Positions 54,609 to 64,000 of a stretch of DNA of 64,000 nucleotides are shown in pieces. A model generated the notes under the pieces. That model saw only the letters and a list, made by a program, of their open reading frames with translations. It did not search any database and was not told where the DNA came from. The stretch's first letter is position 1; every line of letters begins with the position of its first letter. Made by a program: the position numbers and the translations under genes. Source of the DNA: Xestospongia bergquistia (lineage: Eukaryota > Porifera > Demospongiae > Haplosclerida > Petrosiidae); contig OZ014414.1 of NCBI GenBank assembly GCA_963965975.1, forward strand, positions 744,001 through 808,000, written 5' to 3'.

Positions 54609-55645
54609 TTATGCCTATGTCATTTCTGTTTCTTCACACCAGTCATTAATATCTGATTTATTTGATTATAATGTTTATCATGGTCATAAACTAACAGATG
54701 GTTTGACTTATATTTATCTAAAACACTATGTTATGTAAACTAATATTGCCTTTTCCCTCTTTACCAATTTGTTTTAATAACTAGATTACATTGTTATAGT
54801 AGTCAAATCATGGCTTCAATTGAAGCTATAAATGGATACTAAGTCAGTTAAGTTAAAATAGTATCTACCTCTTCCTCATAATTTCAGTTATTGGACATAA
54901 ACTACAAAGACTACTTTGGGTTTTAGTTGGCTACTGGAACATAACGTTTATCTGTCTATTTACCAAACTACATGTATAAAAGTTTTTTTTAGTTTTGTCA
55001 AAATGGGGATATCAATATATGAACAATAATTAATTAATGAGTGGTTGGGTGTGGTCGAAACCAATATTTTGATGAAATATCAGAAAACTGTTAAGAAAAG
55101 GACAAAATAGACATGCCCACTAAGTTACTAAGTTGTTTATCTGTCAATATACCAATCTACGTGTATAAAAGAAAAGTTTTAATTTGCCGTCAAAATGGGA
55201 ATACATCAAACAATAATTAATTAATTAATTAATACAACAATAACTTTAAAAATATATTTATTTTGTTATGTGTTAAAATGAGACATAAATATACTAATAG
55301 ATTAGATTATGATAACAAGAATTGTAGTACACTTCTAAATATATTAGAATATAATACTTTGAAAACAATCTTATAAAGTTATAGAAGAACAAAAAAGACA
55401 ATGACAATGTATTATCTCTTACTTATATACAATACAGTTGATGTAATCCTGTCCATATATCAAAAACATTGACATCAAACAAATTACAATTGATAAGTGT
55501 GATCACGAACAAAAAACAACTATATTGTATGAATTAATGGATATCCATGTATAAAAAATATCAGTATAAGGGATACATTACATGACAATATAAAACTGTA
55601 AAATATTCACTTCAATTACTAAAAAGGACAGTACATTATTGTATA
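54609..55645. other. Non-coding region upstream array spacer
   Basis: It contains the second copy of the MITE interior (54,800-54,930), two similar stretches of about 60 bp (TATCTGTC.ATTTACCAA..TAC.TGTATAAAAG at about 54,950 and 55,138), and from 55,340 a copy of 45,600-45,830. At 55,577-55,584 ATTACATG is the empty site of the hAT-type element found at 20,784. No gene seen. Confidence 0.5.
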
Positions 55646-56791
55646 TTACCGAATGTACAGTTCTATAATATCTAATGGTATGTCTTCATTACTGGTACCT
55701 TCATTAACCATTACCCTCAATTCAATGTCTTCATTTGTATTCTCATTGAGTGTTTTCATAAACCATGGCATCTTAGGGTTAGTACAACATGGTCCTTCTA
55801 GTCCTCCACATTGTTGTCCATCCCATAATGGGTCGTTAGCATACAGGACACTGTTCGGATATCCACTAGCTATTCCTGATTCACAGTAATAATTACTGCC
55901 AATAAAACTTGGTACAGTTGTTCCTGTATTACCAATATTGCATGGACAACATTGTACACAAGTAGAATAATCAAACAAACCATCTCCTAATGTCCACACA
56001 TGTTTACGAGGATTATTGTCATATGTAATAGATACACCATCAACATAAATATTATCAATATTTGGATTTCCACCCACTGCAAAAGCATCAGGTGACCCAT
56101 ACTGATATCCTATCACTCGTCCACATACTTTGTTATAAATAACTCCATATGTGGAGAAAAATACTGAAGCTGAACTACCAGATGATGAGACTGGTTGACT
56201 ACATAGACCATGATCAATGTTATTATACTGATGTAATGTTAGTCCAGGAGGGCAGGTGGCACCAGGTTCACTCATGTTGATGTAGCCTACTCTCATCCAG
56301 CCTCCCTTATCATCACAGTTACTACCTTCCATATCACAATAGACTGATATATGAGAACCATTAGGAGCTCGCATTGTGTAGTACCCAGATAGAGCTGAAG
56401 TGTTTTCTTTGAAAACTTGAGAACAGTTATCAAAGGCATTGTCGTCACAGTAGACAGATATTAAGGAACCATTAGGAGCTCGCATTGTGTAGTATCCAGA
56501 TATAGCAGATCTGTTATGTTTGAAAATATCTGAACAATTAAGGAAAGTATGATACATTTCACAAGATATAGGTGAATTATCTGGACAAAATATTATTTTT
56601 AAAACATTATTTTGTCTTATCTTGAAAGTCTTTCCAGTGTTATTGTCATTACAACAATATTGTTCATAGAGTGAGGGAGGACGTTGAGTTAGTTCACTAG
56701 TACAGTCAGCCATACAAGTAGATAAACAACAGACTGGTACAAGAAGTATTAGACTAAGCAACAAAAGAAAAAGAAAGCTTTCAGACTGCAT
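55646..56791 (-). CDS. Secreted half-fibrinogen module protein (class A, C1 type)
   Basis: 381 residues from the second of two adjacent ATGs (56791; the other is 56794). The signal peptide is MQSESFLFLLLLSLILLVPVCC. The class A N-domain is followed by two modules (the second DDNAFDNC with GSHISVYC) and a C1 domain with loop LFDYSTCVQC and a shortened FAVGGNPNID segment. It ends DIIELYIR. The usual promoter flank is missing: directly upstream lies AAATGACAAAATACTTTTCTAAG, resembling the end of the GCTTAAAA MITE, so the original promoter was displaced. Confidence 0.85.
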   Translation of the reverse strand: MQSESFLFLLLLSLILLVPVCCLSTCMADCTSELTQRPPSLYEQYCCNDNNTGKTFKIRQNNVLKIIFCPDNSPISCEMYHTFLNCSDIFKHNRSAISGYYTMRAPNGSLISVYCDDNAFDNCSQVFKENTSALSGYYTMRAPNGSHISVYCDMEGSNCDDKGGWMRVGYINMSEPGATCPPGLTLHQYNNIDHGLCSQPVSSSGSSASVFFSTYGVIYNKVCGRVIGYQYGSPDAFAVGGNPNIDNIYVDGVSITYDNNPRKHVWTLGDGLFDYSTCVQCCPCNIGNTGTTVPSFIGSNYYCESGIASGYPNSVLYANDPLWDGQQCGGLEGPCCTNPKMPWFMKTLNENTNEDIELRVMVNEGTSNEDIPLDIIELYIR

Positions 56792-56949
56792 CATTGAAAT
56801 GACAAAATACTTTTCTAAGCAGACGTCTTTCACTTAATATCAGATGTAAATTGTGTAGAGACAAATGTCTAAGTACACACATACCTCATGCACTAATTAC
56901 TATATTATTATATTATTATGGTAAAATGACTATGATAAGAATGTTTAGT

Positions 56950-57568
56950 CTATTGTCCACTAGCTATTCCTGATTCACAGTAGTAATTACTGCCAACAAA
57001 ACTTGGTACAGTTGTTTCTGTGTTACCAGTATTACATGGACAATTATATTGATTAGGACTAGTATCATCAGCGACATTACCCACTCCTAATGTCCATGTG
57101 TGTTTACAAGGATTATTGCCATATGTAATAGATACACCATCAACATAATTGTGGTCAATATTTGGATTATAAAGATATCCACCCCCTAAGTCTGGTGGAA
57201 AACCATCAATTGACTCATACTGATATCCTATCACTCGTCCACATACTTTGTTAAAAATAACTCCATATGTAGAGAAGAATACTGAAGCTGAACTACAAGA
57301 TGATGAGACTGGTCGACTACATAGACCATGATCAATGTTATTATACTGATGTAATGTTAGTCCAGGAGGGCAGGTAGCACCAAGTTCACTCATATTGATG
57401 TAACCCACTTTCATCCAACCTGTCATTATAACAATATTGTTCATAGAGTGAGGGAGGACGTTGAGTTAGTTCATTAGTACAGTCAGCCATACAAGTAGAT
57501 GAACAACAGACTGGTATAATAAGTATTAAGGAAAACAACAAAAGAAAACCAAAGCTTTCAGACTGCAT
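56950..57568 (-). pseudogene. Class A / C1 gene with large internal deletion, 3'-truncated
   Basis: The signal peptide and start of the N-domain (to EQYCYND) join directly to GGWMKVGYINMSE at 57420/57421. This removes the rest of the N-domain and all modules and shifts the frame (stop at HQYE). The C1 part (YQYESIDGFPPDLGGGYLYNPNIDHNYVDG..., loop NVADDTSPNQYN) is open to GIASG at about 56,955, where homology ends. It retains a normal-looking 5' flank. Confidence 0.85.
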
Positions 57569-57609
57569 AGCTGAACAATTATATGCATATAAAAAGACTT
57601 TATCTTTTA

Positions 57610-58521
57610 CTAATGACTATTGCCATATGTAATAGATACACCATCAACATAATTGTGGTCAATATTTGGATTATAAAGATATCCACCCCCTAAGTCTGGT
57701 GGAAAACCATCAATTGACCCATACTGATATCCTATCACTCGTCCACATACTTTGTTAAAAATAACTCCATATGTAGAGAAGAATACTGAAGCTGAACTAC
57801 AAGATGATGAGACTGGTCGACTACATAGACCATGATCAATGTTATTATACTGATGTAATGTTAGTTCAGGAGGACAGGTAGCACCAGGTTCACTCATGTT
57901 ATGGTAGCCTACTCTCATCCAACCTCCCTTATCATCACAGTTACTACCCTCCATATCACAGTAGATTGATATAAGAGAACCATTAGGTGCTTGTATTGTG
58001 TAATAACCTGATGGAGCAAAACTGTATTCATTGAGAATCTGAGAGCAATTAATAAAAGAAAGGTCACAATAGACAGATATTAAGGAACCATTTACAGCTC
58101 TCATTGTGTAGTAGCCAGAGGGAGATGAAGTGTTTTCTTTGAAGACTTGAGAACAATTGTTAAAGGCATTGTCATCACAGTAGACAGATATTAAGGAACC
58201 ATTAGGAGCTCGCATTGTGTAGTATCCTGATATAGCAGATCTGTTATGTTTGAAAATATCTGTACAATTAAGGAAAGTACGATACATTTCACAAGATATA
58301 GGGGAATTATCAGAACAAAATATTATTTTTAAAACATTATTTTGTCTTATCTTGAAAGTCTTTCCAGTGTTATTGTCATTACAACAATATTGTTCATAGA
58401 GTGAGGGAGGACGTTGAGTTAGTTCATTAGTACAGTCAGCCATACAAGTAGATGAACAACAGACTGGTATAATAAGTATTAAAGTAAGCAACAAAAGAAA
58501 ACCAAAGCTTTCAGACTGCAT
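57610..58521 (-). pseudogene. Class A / C1 gene cut by the flank of the next copy
   Basis: An intact 5' half: signal peptide, class A N-domain, three modules and the C1 start, open through VDGVSITYGN. At 57,618-57,621 the coding sequence switches to the 5' flank of the downstream gene copy (TTTATCTTTTACTAATGACTAT), ending the frame as SH. TAT is shared at the join. The C1 part is nearly identical to that of the downstream fragment, so the pair looks like a tandem duplication with loss of the end. Confidence 0.85.
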
Positions 58522-58652
58522 AGCTGAACAATTATATGCATATAAAAAGACTTTATCTTTTACTAATGACTATAACAAATGACTTTTATGCATATCTTCA
58601 TCATTAATAAAAATATACTGATTAATCTGATGTAATGATCACCATACTAATG

Positions 58653-58700
58653 TGATCAATGACATCACTACTTACTACTATGTTGTAATGTCATTGATCA
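58653..58700 (-). promoter_or_regulatory. Promoter-proximal inverted repeat (copy 7)
   Basis: Perfect arms TGATCAATGACAT (58653-58665) and ATGTCATTGATCA (58688-58700), about 130 bp upstream of the minus-strand ATG at 58521. Confidence 0.5.
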
Positions 58701-59010
58701 TGATTTCCTATTCCACTAATTATAAATGTTACATGTGATTCATTTTATATTAGATGTCAATTGTGTAAAGGATATGCTTGAGTACAGACACAACTCATCC
58801 ATCAATTACTGTAATAATGTGATTAATATCTCGTGATGTTTGTTACAATATTGCTGTAAGTCAGATGTATTCACATTTAACAACAATACAATATAATGTT
58901 GTTATTGTACATCAAATTTAAATGAACACATAAAAGCAATAACAGTTATATTAATATAATAATTTAGCCTCATATTATATACTTGGCATTAAAGAAACTT
59001 CTGTGTTTGT
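58701..59010. repeat. Class A 5' flank joined to 3' flank of a C4-type fragment
   Basis: To about 58,880 it is the reverse of 330-480. It then switches to the reverse of 20,131-20,260. No gene seen. Confidence 0.55.
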
Positions 59011-59217
59011 TTAGTGAACAAATAACTCAATAATATCTAACGGAGTAGTTTCATCGGGATAACCCTGACTGGTACACAATCTCACTTCAATATTATCAGT
59101 AATAGAATTATTTAGCGTCTTCAAGAACCAAGGTATTTTGGGAGAAGTGCAACAACAGTTGGCTTCATTACCAGGACAATTTTGTCCATCCCATAGTACT
59201 TCAGTAATTTGATGCAA
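59011..59217 (-). pseudogene. C4-type 3' end fragment, inverted copy
   Basis: Encodes the same 68 residues as 19,924-20,130 (LWDGQNCPGNEANCCC to ELFVH), with the same truncation upstream of LWDG. It was copied inside a larger inverted block. Confidence 0.85.
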
Positions 59218-59515
59218 AAAAGCAAATATAATACTGTTTGACTATTAATGGCATTGGTTGTTTTTGTAGCTAATTGTTAGATGTAATGATGATTTTATTT
59301 TTATTTTGATAATAATTGGGCCAAGGCTGTACTATGGATTCATATAGGTAGATTTATTGTCTATGCAAACAATAAACATTAAACATTACTTTAAAACTTA
59401 TTTAAGATTGATATACATATGGTGACTGTTTAAACAAATAGGACATTTTAACTGACAACATAAAAGTATATTGTATTTATTTCAATCACTGAAAAGGACA
59501 GTATATTATTGTATA
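59218..59515. repeat. Reverse of 19,626-19,923
   Basis: No gene seen. It forms the 3' flank of the minus-strand gene that follows. Confidence 0.6.
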
Positions 59516-60902
59516 TTAGTGAATGTACAGTTCTATAATATCTAATGGTATGTCTTCATTACTGGTACCTTCATCTGCCATTACCCTCAATTCAATATCT
59601 TCAGTTGCATTCTCATCAAGTGTCTTTTATAAACCATGGCATCTTGGAGTTAGTACAACATGGTCCTTCTAATCCTCCACATTGTTGTCCATCCCATAAT
59701 GGGTCATTAGCATACAGGACACTGCTCCAATCTCCACTAGCTATTCCTGATTCACAGTAATAATCCCTGCCAACAAAATTTGGTACAGTTGTTCCTGTAC
59801 TACCAGTATTACATGGGCAACAAAATCGATTAGCACCATCAGCAACCACACCCACTCCTAATGTCCATACATGTTTACGAGGGTTACTGTCATATGTAAT
59901 AGACACACCATCAACATAAATATTATCAATATTTGGATTATTAACAAGAACATAACCCCCTAAGTCTGGTGGAAAACCATCAGGTGACCCATACTGATAT
60001 CCTATCACTCGTCCACATACTTTGTTATAAATAACTCCATATGTGGAGAAGAATACTGAAGCTGAACTACCAGATGATGAGACTGGTCGACTACATAGAC
60101 CATGATCAATGTTATTATACTGATGTAATGTTAGTCCAGGAGGGCAGGTGGCACCAGGTTCATTCATGTTGATGTAGCCTACTCTCATCCAGCCTCCCTT
60201 ATTATCACAATTACTACCCTCCATATCACAGTAGACTGATATATGAGAACCATTAGGAGCTTGTATTGTGTAATAACCTGATGTGGCTGAGCTGTTTACA
60301 TGGAGAATCTGAGAGCAACTAAGGAAAGAAAGGTCACAGTAGACAGATATTAAGGAACCATTAGGAGCTCGCATTGTGTAGTACCCAGATAGAGCTGAAC
60401 TGTTTTCTTTAAAGACTTGAGAACAGTTGTCAAAGGCATTGTCATCACAGTAGACAGATATTAAGGAACCATTAGGAGCTCGCATTGTGTAGTACCCAGA
60501 TAGAGCTGAACTGTTTTCTTTAAAGACTTGAGAACAGTTATCAAAGGCATTGTCATCACAGTAGACAGATATTAAGGAACCATTAGGAGCTCGCATTGTG
60601 TAGTATCCAGATATAGCAGATCTGTTATGTTTGAAAATATCTGAACAATTAAGGAAAGTACGATACATTTCACAAGATATAGGGGAATTATCTGAACAAA
60701 ATATTATTTTTAAAACATTATTTTGTCTTATCTTGAAAGTCTTTCCAGTGTTATTGTCATTACAACAGTATTGTTCATAGAGTGAGGGAGGACGTTGAGT
60801 TAGTTCATTAGTACAGTCAGCCATACAGGTAGATGAACAACAGACTGGTATAATAAGTATTAGGGTAAAGAACAAAAGAAAAACAAAACTTTCAGACTGC
60901 AT
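59516..60902 (-). pseudogene. Class A / C1 gene with +1 frameshift near the end
   Basis: Open for 428 codons from ATG 60902: signal peptide, class A N-domain, four modules and a C1 domain with loop VVADGANRF. One extra T in the plus-strand run at 59625-59628 shifts the frame after MPWFIK, giving a stop two codons later. The ancestral stop is at 59516-59518. Only the last ~33 residues are affected, and the lesion is in a homopolymer, so a base-calling error or a functional shortened product are both possible. Confidence 0.65.
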
Positions 60903-61719
60903 GGGTGATCCAGTTGCAGAAAGGCTCTATCTTTCATTAATGGCTAAAGCAAATAAAACATTATGTCTTCAACAGTTACTAAAAATTGATGTATGATAGA
61001 TACATAAACTATATGTAAATAATGTATCATTACACAATGAACCATGTTATTGTAATTAGGAAGTTAGTTAAATATATTTATGGAGTTATTTATGTCAATT
61101 ATATATATTAATATCACTTAATAAGTTTATGTACTAGTTTTAATGAACAACACATGTGTGTGCAAACTCTTTTTACCACTATTTTATATATCAGTATAAT
61201 TAGGAAGTTTTAAATTAACATTGTAAAGACAAGGAAGTGAGTACTTTTAATTAGGAAGTTATTGCTTCAATTCATATAGTATATTTTATCATCACAAAGT
61301 ATGAAGTCTATCATGTATTGTTAATTAAACATTTTATTATTGTTATATTAACAATACTTGATAGACTAGTTTGTTAACTGTGAAGAGGATTGCAGTGTTA
61401 ATTAGTAGTTATAATTATTGTAACCTCCCCTTATATTATTGTGTGTATGTTTGTTCAGTTGTTGTCTTTTGGAATTCTCATCTTATCTTGATTAATTCTT
61501 AGTTTGTGTCAATATATTACACAAAATACTTTTATTACTCTTTTTGTAGTATCTTCATATTACATTGGACAGCTGCCATTATATATGTTTTATGATTTTC
61601 TTGACTGTTACATGTAACAAAAAAAATATTTTAAATTAGCAATATAAACAAGTCATAATATGTATGTCTAATTTCAATGGAATTCATATTGAGAACTCAA
61701 ACATAATCTTACTTTCAAT
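60903..61719. other. Non-coding DNA
   Basis: 60,903-61,420 is not clearly repeated in the window. TAATTAGGAAGTT occurs three times (about 61,055, 61,199, 61,250). From 61,430 it is the reverse of the 17,4xx-17,660 block. No gene seen, and no promoter inverted repeat before the gene at 60,902. Confidence 0.5.
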
Positions 61720-62216
61720 CAGACATGGGGCAAGCATTTAATGAAGTGCTTGAACCACAAGTTAAAGCATTCATAAAAGGGCTTAAGCACAAGTACAAGC
61801 ATTTATGCTTCCAAAAAATAAATGCTTGAAGCACAAATTCAAGCATTTAAAAATGCTTGAAGCACAAGCACTTTTGACCAAAAATTTCCTTTAAATAAAC
61901 AATTTTATCTAAGTCAATTTTTGTTAGATCTTATAAACATTAGTTTATAGAACGTAGCATCTGTCAATCGGCATCTCTCTGGCCTAAACACAAGATGATA
62001 GCAGAAGATTATTAATGGATGTGCTAAGTGCACAAAGTACTTGCAGAATTTGTGCTTATAAAGTGCTTTAAAGCGCTAATACTATAAAGTGCTTAAGCAC
62101 AAGCACAAGCATAAATGCTTACACATAATAAATGCTTGAAAGCACCTCCAAGCACTCCAAAAAATGTACTTAAAGTGCTTTCAAGCACAAGCACTCAAGT
62201 GCTTGCCCCATGTCTG
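61720..62216. mobile_element. hAT-type element, shorter copy
   Basis: 497 bp with the same CAGACATGGGGCAAGCA ends and AAGCACAAGC-type subterminal repeats as 20,784-21,404. The perfect 8-bp target duplication is CTTTCAAT (61712-61719 and 62217-62224). Most of the transposase remnant is deleted; a trace (CGGCATCTCTCTGGCCTAAA) remains at about 61,970. Empty sites are present at about 17,350 and 23,870. Confidence 0.92.
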
Positions 62217-62955
62217 CTTTCAATATGATTCTAGAACTTTGATACAGAACTTTAATTAATCACTCGACTATTAAGGGACAAATTGCATATGGCTAACATT
62301 AGCCTCATCCACAGATCTATACACAAGAAAAAGTAGTTTTAGCTTTCATGTAGGTCTGGGGATGAGACTATACTGATTTAATTTTCTATTTTTACCTTAA
62401 TTAATGCCCCATCTCTCACAATATTTCACTACACATTATTTTTACTATCACCTAGCTAGGACAGCATACACTATGACATCAAATGTTGTGCCTTATATAC
62501 ATTACATCAAGGAGTAATGTTTTGAATATCAGAGTACAGTTATATTCTCTGTCCACATAATATCGTTTAAATTAAAATGCTCATGAAATTAATAGTAACG
62601 ACAAGCAGATGTTATTCTAATTTTCTATATTGTTTAAATTAAAATGTTCATGAGATTAATAGTAACGACAAACAGATGTTATTCTAATTTTCTATATTGT
62701 TTAAATTAAAATGCTCATGAGATTAATAGTAACGACAAACAGATGTTATTCTAATTGTCTATAATGTGATCTACACACTTTAGGAATTTGCATATATGCA
62801 TCAAAAAATGACAAAAAAATATAATTTAATTGTTGATATTTCTCTACAAGCAAATAGAGAGAGAATGCATATCTAAACACAATGTATTAAAAGATATACA
62901 ATATGTGTAAAAAAAGTATTATATACATTAATATGTAATAATACATTATTATATA
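62217..62955. repeat. Shared non-coding block with 67-bp triplication
   Basis: Reverse of about 16,507-17,350 without the GTGACC MITE. At 62,565-62,763 a 67-bp sequence (GTTTAAATTAAAATGCTCAT ... TTCTATATT) is present three times in tandem; the plus-strand copies have it once. The hairpin pair is at 62,300-62,370. No gene seen. Confidence 0.7.
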
Positions 62956-64000
62956 TTAGCGAATGTACAGTTCTATAATATGTAATGGTGTATCTTCATT
63001 ACTGGTACCTTCATCTGCCATTACCCTCAATTCAATATCTTCAGTAGTAGTCTCATTGAGTGTCTTTATAAACCATGGCATCTTGGAGTTAGTACAACAT
63101 GGTCCTTCTAATCCTCCACATTGTTGTCCATCCCATAATGGGTCATTAGCATACAGGACACTGCTCCAATCTCCACTAGCTATTCCTGATTCACAGTAAT
63201 AATTACTGCCAACAAAACTTGGTACAGTTGTTCCTGTATTATTAATATTACATGGACAACTAAATCGAGTAGCACGATCAGCAAAATTACCCACTCCTAA
63301 TGTCCATACATGTTTACGAGGATTATTGTCATATGTAATAGACACACCATCAACATAAATATTATCAATATTTGGATTATTAATTAAAACTCCACCCCCT
63401 AAGTCTGGTGGAAAACCATCAGGTGACCCATACTGATATCCTATCACTCGTCCACATACTTTGTTATAAATAACTCCATACGTGGAGAAGAATACTGAAG
63501 CTGAACTACCAGATGATGAGACTGGTCGACTACATAGACCATGATCAGTGTTATTATACTGATGTAATGTTAGTCCAGGAGGACAGGTAGCACCAGGTTC
63601 ACTCATGTTGATGTAACCCACTCTCATCCAGCCTCCCTTATCATCACAGTTACTACCTTCCATATCACAGTAGACAGATATTAAGGAACCATTAGGAGCT
63701 CGCATTGTGTAGTACCCAGATATAGCAGATCTGTTATGTTTGAAAATATCTGAACAATTAAGGAAAGTACGATACATTTCACAAGATATTGGTGAATTAT
63801 CTGGACATAATATTATTTTTAAAACATTATTTTGTCTTATCTTGAAAGCCTTTCCAGTGTTATTGTCATTGCAACAGAATTGTTCATAGAGTGAGGGAGG
63901 ACGTTGAGTTAGTTCACTAGTACAGTCAGCCATACAAGTAGATGAACAACAGACTGGTATAATAAGTATTATGGTAGAGAGCAAAAGAAAAACAAAGCTT
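62956..64000 (-). CDS. Secreted single-module family protein (class A, C1 type), 5' end outside window
   Basis: Open to the window edge; the frame begins within the signal peptide (SFVFLLLSTIILIIPVCC), so only the first few codons are missing. The class A N-domain has EQFCCND for EQYCCND. There is one half-fibrinogen module and a C1 domain with loop NFADRATRFS. It ends TPLHIIELYIR. Its front closely resembles the gene at 52,003, but that gene has a C2 back half. This pair therefore shows the exchange of C-terminal types. Confidence 0.87.
   Translation of the reverse strand, partial: SFVFLLLSTIILIIPVCCSSTCMADCTSELTQRPPSLYEQFCCNDNNTGKAFKIRQNNVLKIILCPDNSPISCEMYRTFLNCSDIFKHNRSAISGYYTMRAPNGSLISVYCDMEGSNCDDKGGWMRVGYINMSEPGATCPPGLTLHQYNNTDHGLCSRPVSSSGSSASVFFSTYGVIYNKVCGRVIGYQYGSPDGFPPDLGGGVLINNPNIDNIYVDGVSITYDNNPRKHVWTLGVGNFADRATRFSCPCNINNTGTTVPSFVGSNYYCESGIASGDWSSVLYANDPLWDGQQCGGLEGPCCTNSKMPWFIKTLNETTTEDIELRVMADEGTSNEDTPLHIIELYIR

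Overview
The window is AT-rich animal DNA, most likely from a demosponge (Amphimedon-like). The grounds are secreted proteins with a fibrinogen-like start module, a 2A-type 'NPGP' leader spliced in frame to a caspase-like exon, hAT-type elements with 8-bp target duplications, and many foldback MITE-like repeats. The species call is inference. There is no sign of prokaryotic organisation, and I saw no tRNA or rRNA.

Almost every coding sequence belongs to one expanded family of secreted, apparently single-exon proteins. The layout is: signal peptide; a family-specific N-terminal domain (four classes, A to D here); one to eleven copies of a half-fibrinogen module (C-x30-C, ending NGSLISVYC); then a cysteine-rich C-terminal domain that opens with CDMEG..C....GGWMRVGY and contains YVDG(V/I)SIT, CPCN, DYYCESG, LWDGQ.C, PCCT...MPWF and TTEDIELRV. 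The C-terminal domain comes in four versions (C1 to C4), recombined freely with the N-terminal classes. I count about ten full-length genes: 647-1813, 3508-4965, 15223-16506, 24078-25250, 28495-30639, 35080-36429 on +, and 43831-45078, 46026-47324, 48516-49763, 52003-53052, 55646-56791 on -. A gene cut by the window edge (62956-64000) and many broken copies make up the rest.

Layout: from 1 to 41.7 kb all genes point right. From 42.4 kb to the end all point left. The switch lies in about 175 bp (42,225-42,400), where a 2A/caspase gene copy and a family gene are both cut off. The left half contains a 6.6-kb segment (about 4,170-10,798) repeated at 35,640-42,224. Long stretches of the right half are inverted copies of the left half. 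The left copy of the 2A gene runs into a caspase-like p20 domain, which is joined in frame at 11,288/11,289 to the C-terminal half of a family gene.

Non-coding DNA holds two hAT-type elements (20,784-21,404; 61,720-62,216), a GTGACC foldback MITE (16,711-16,946), a GCTTAAAA foldback MITE family (14,622; 17,685; 23,143; 53,256; 54,176), a 1.2-kb direct duplication within the 6.6-kb segment, and a conserved inverted repeat (TGATCAATGACAT...ATGTCATTGATCA) about 100-150 bp upstream of seven class A genes. Empty sites for three insertions occur in paralogous copies, so these elements arrived after the duplications. The picture is a young, fast-turning-over array of secreted lectin-like or recognition-type proteins. 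Any immune or allorecognition role is inference only.
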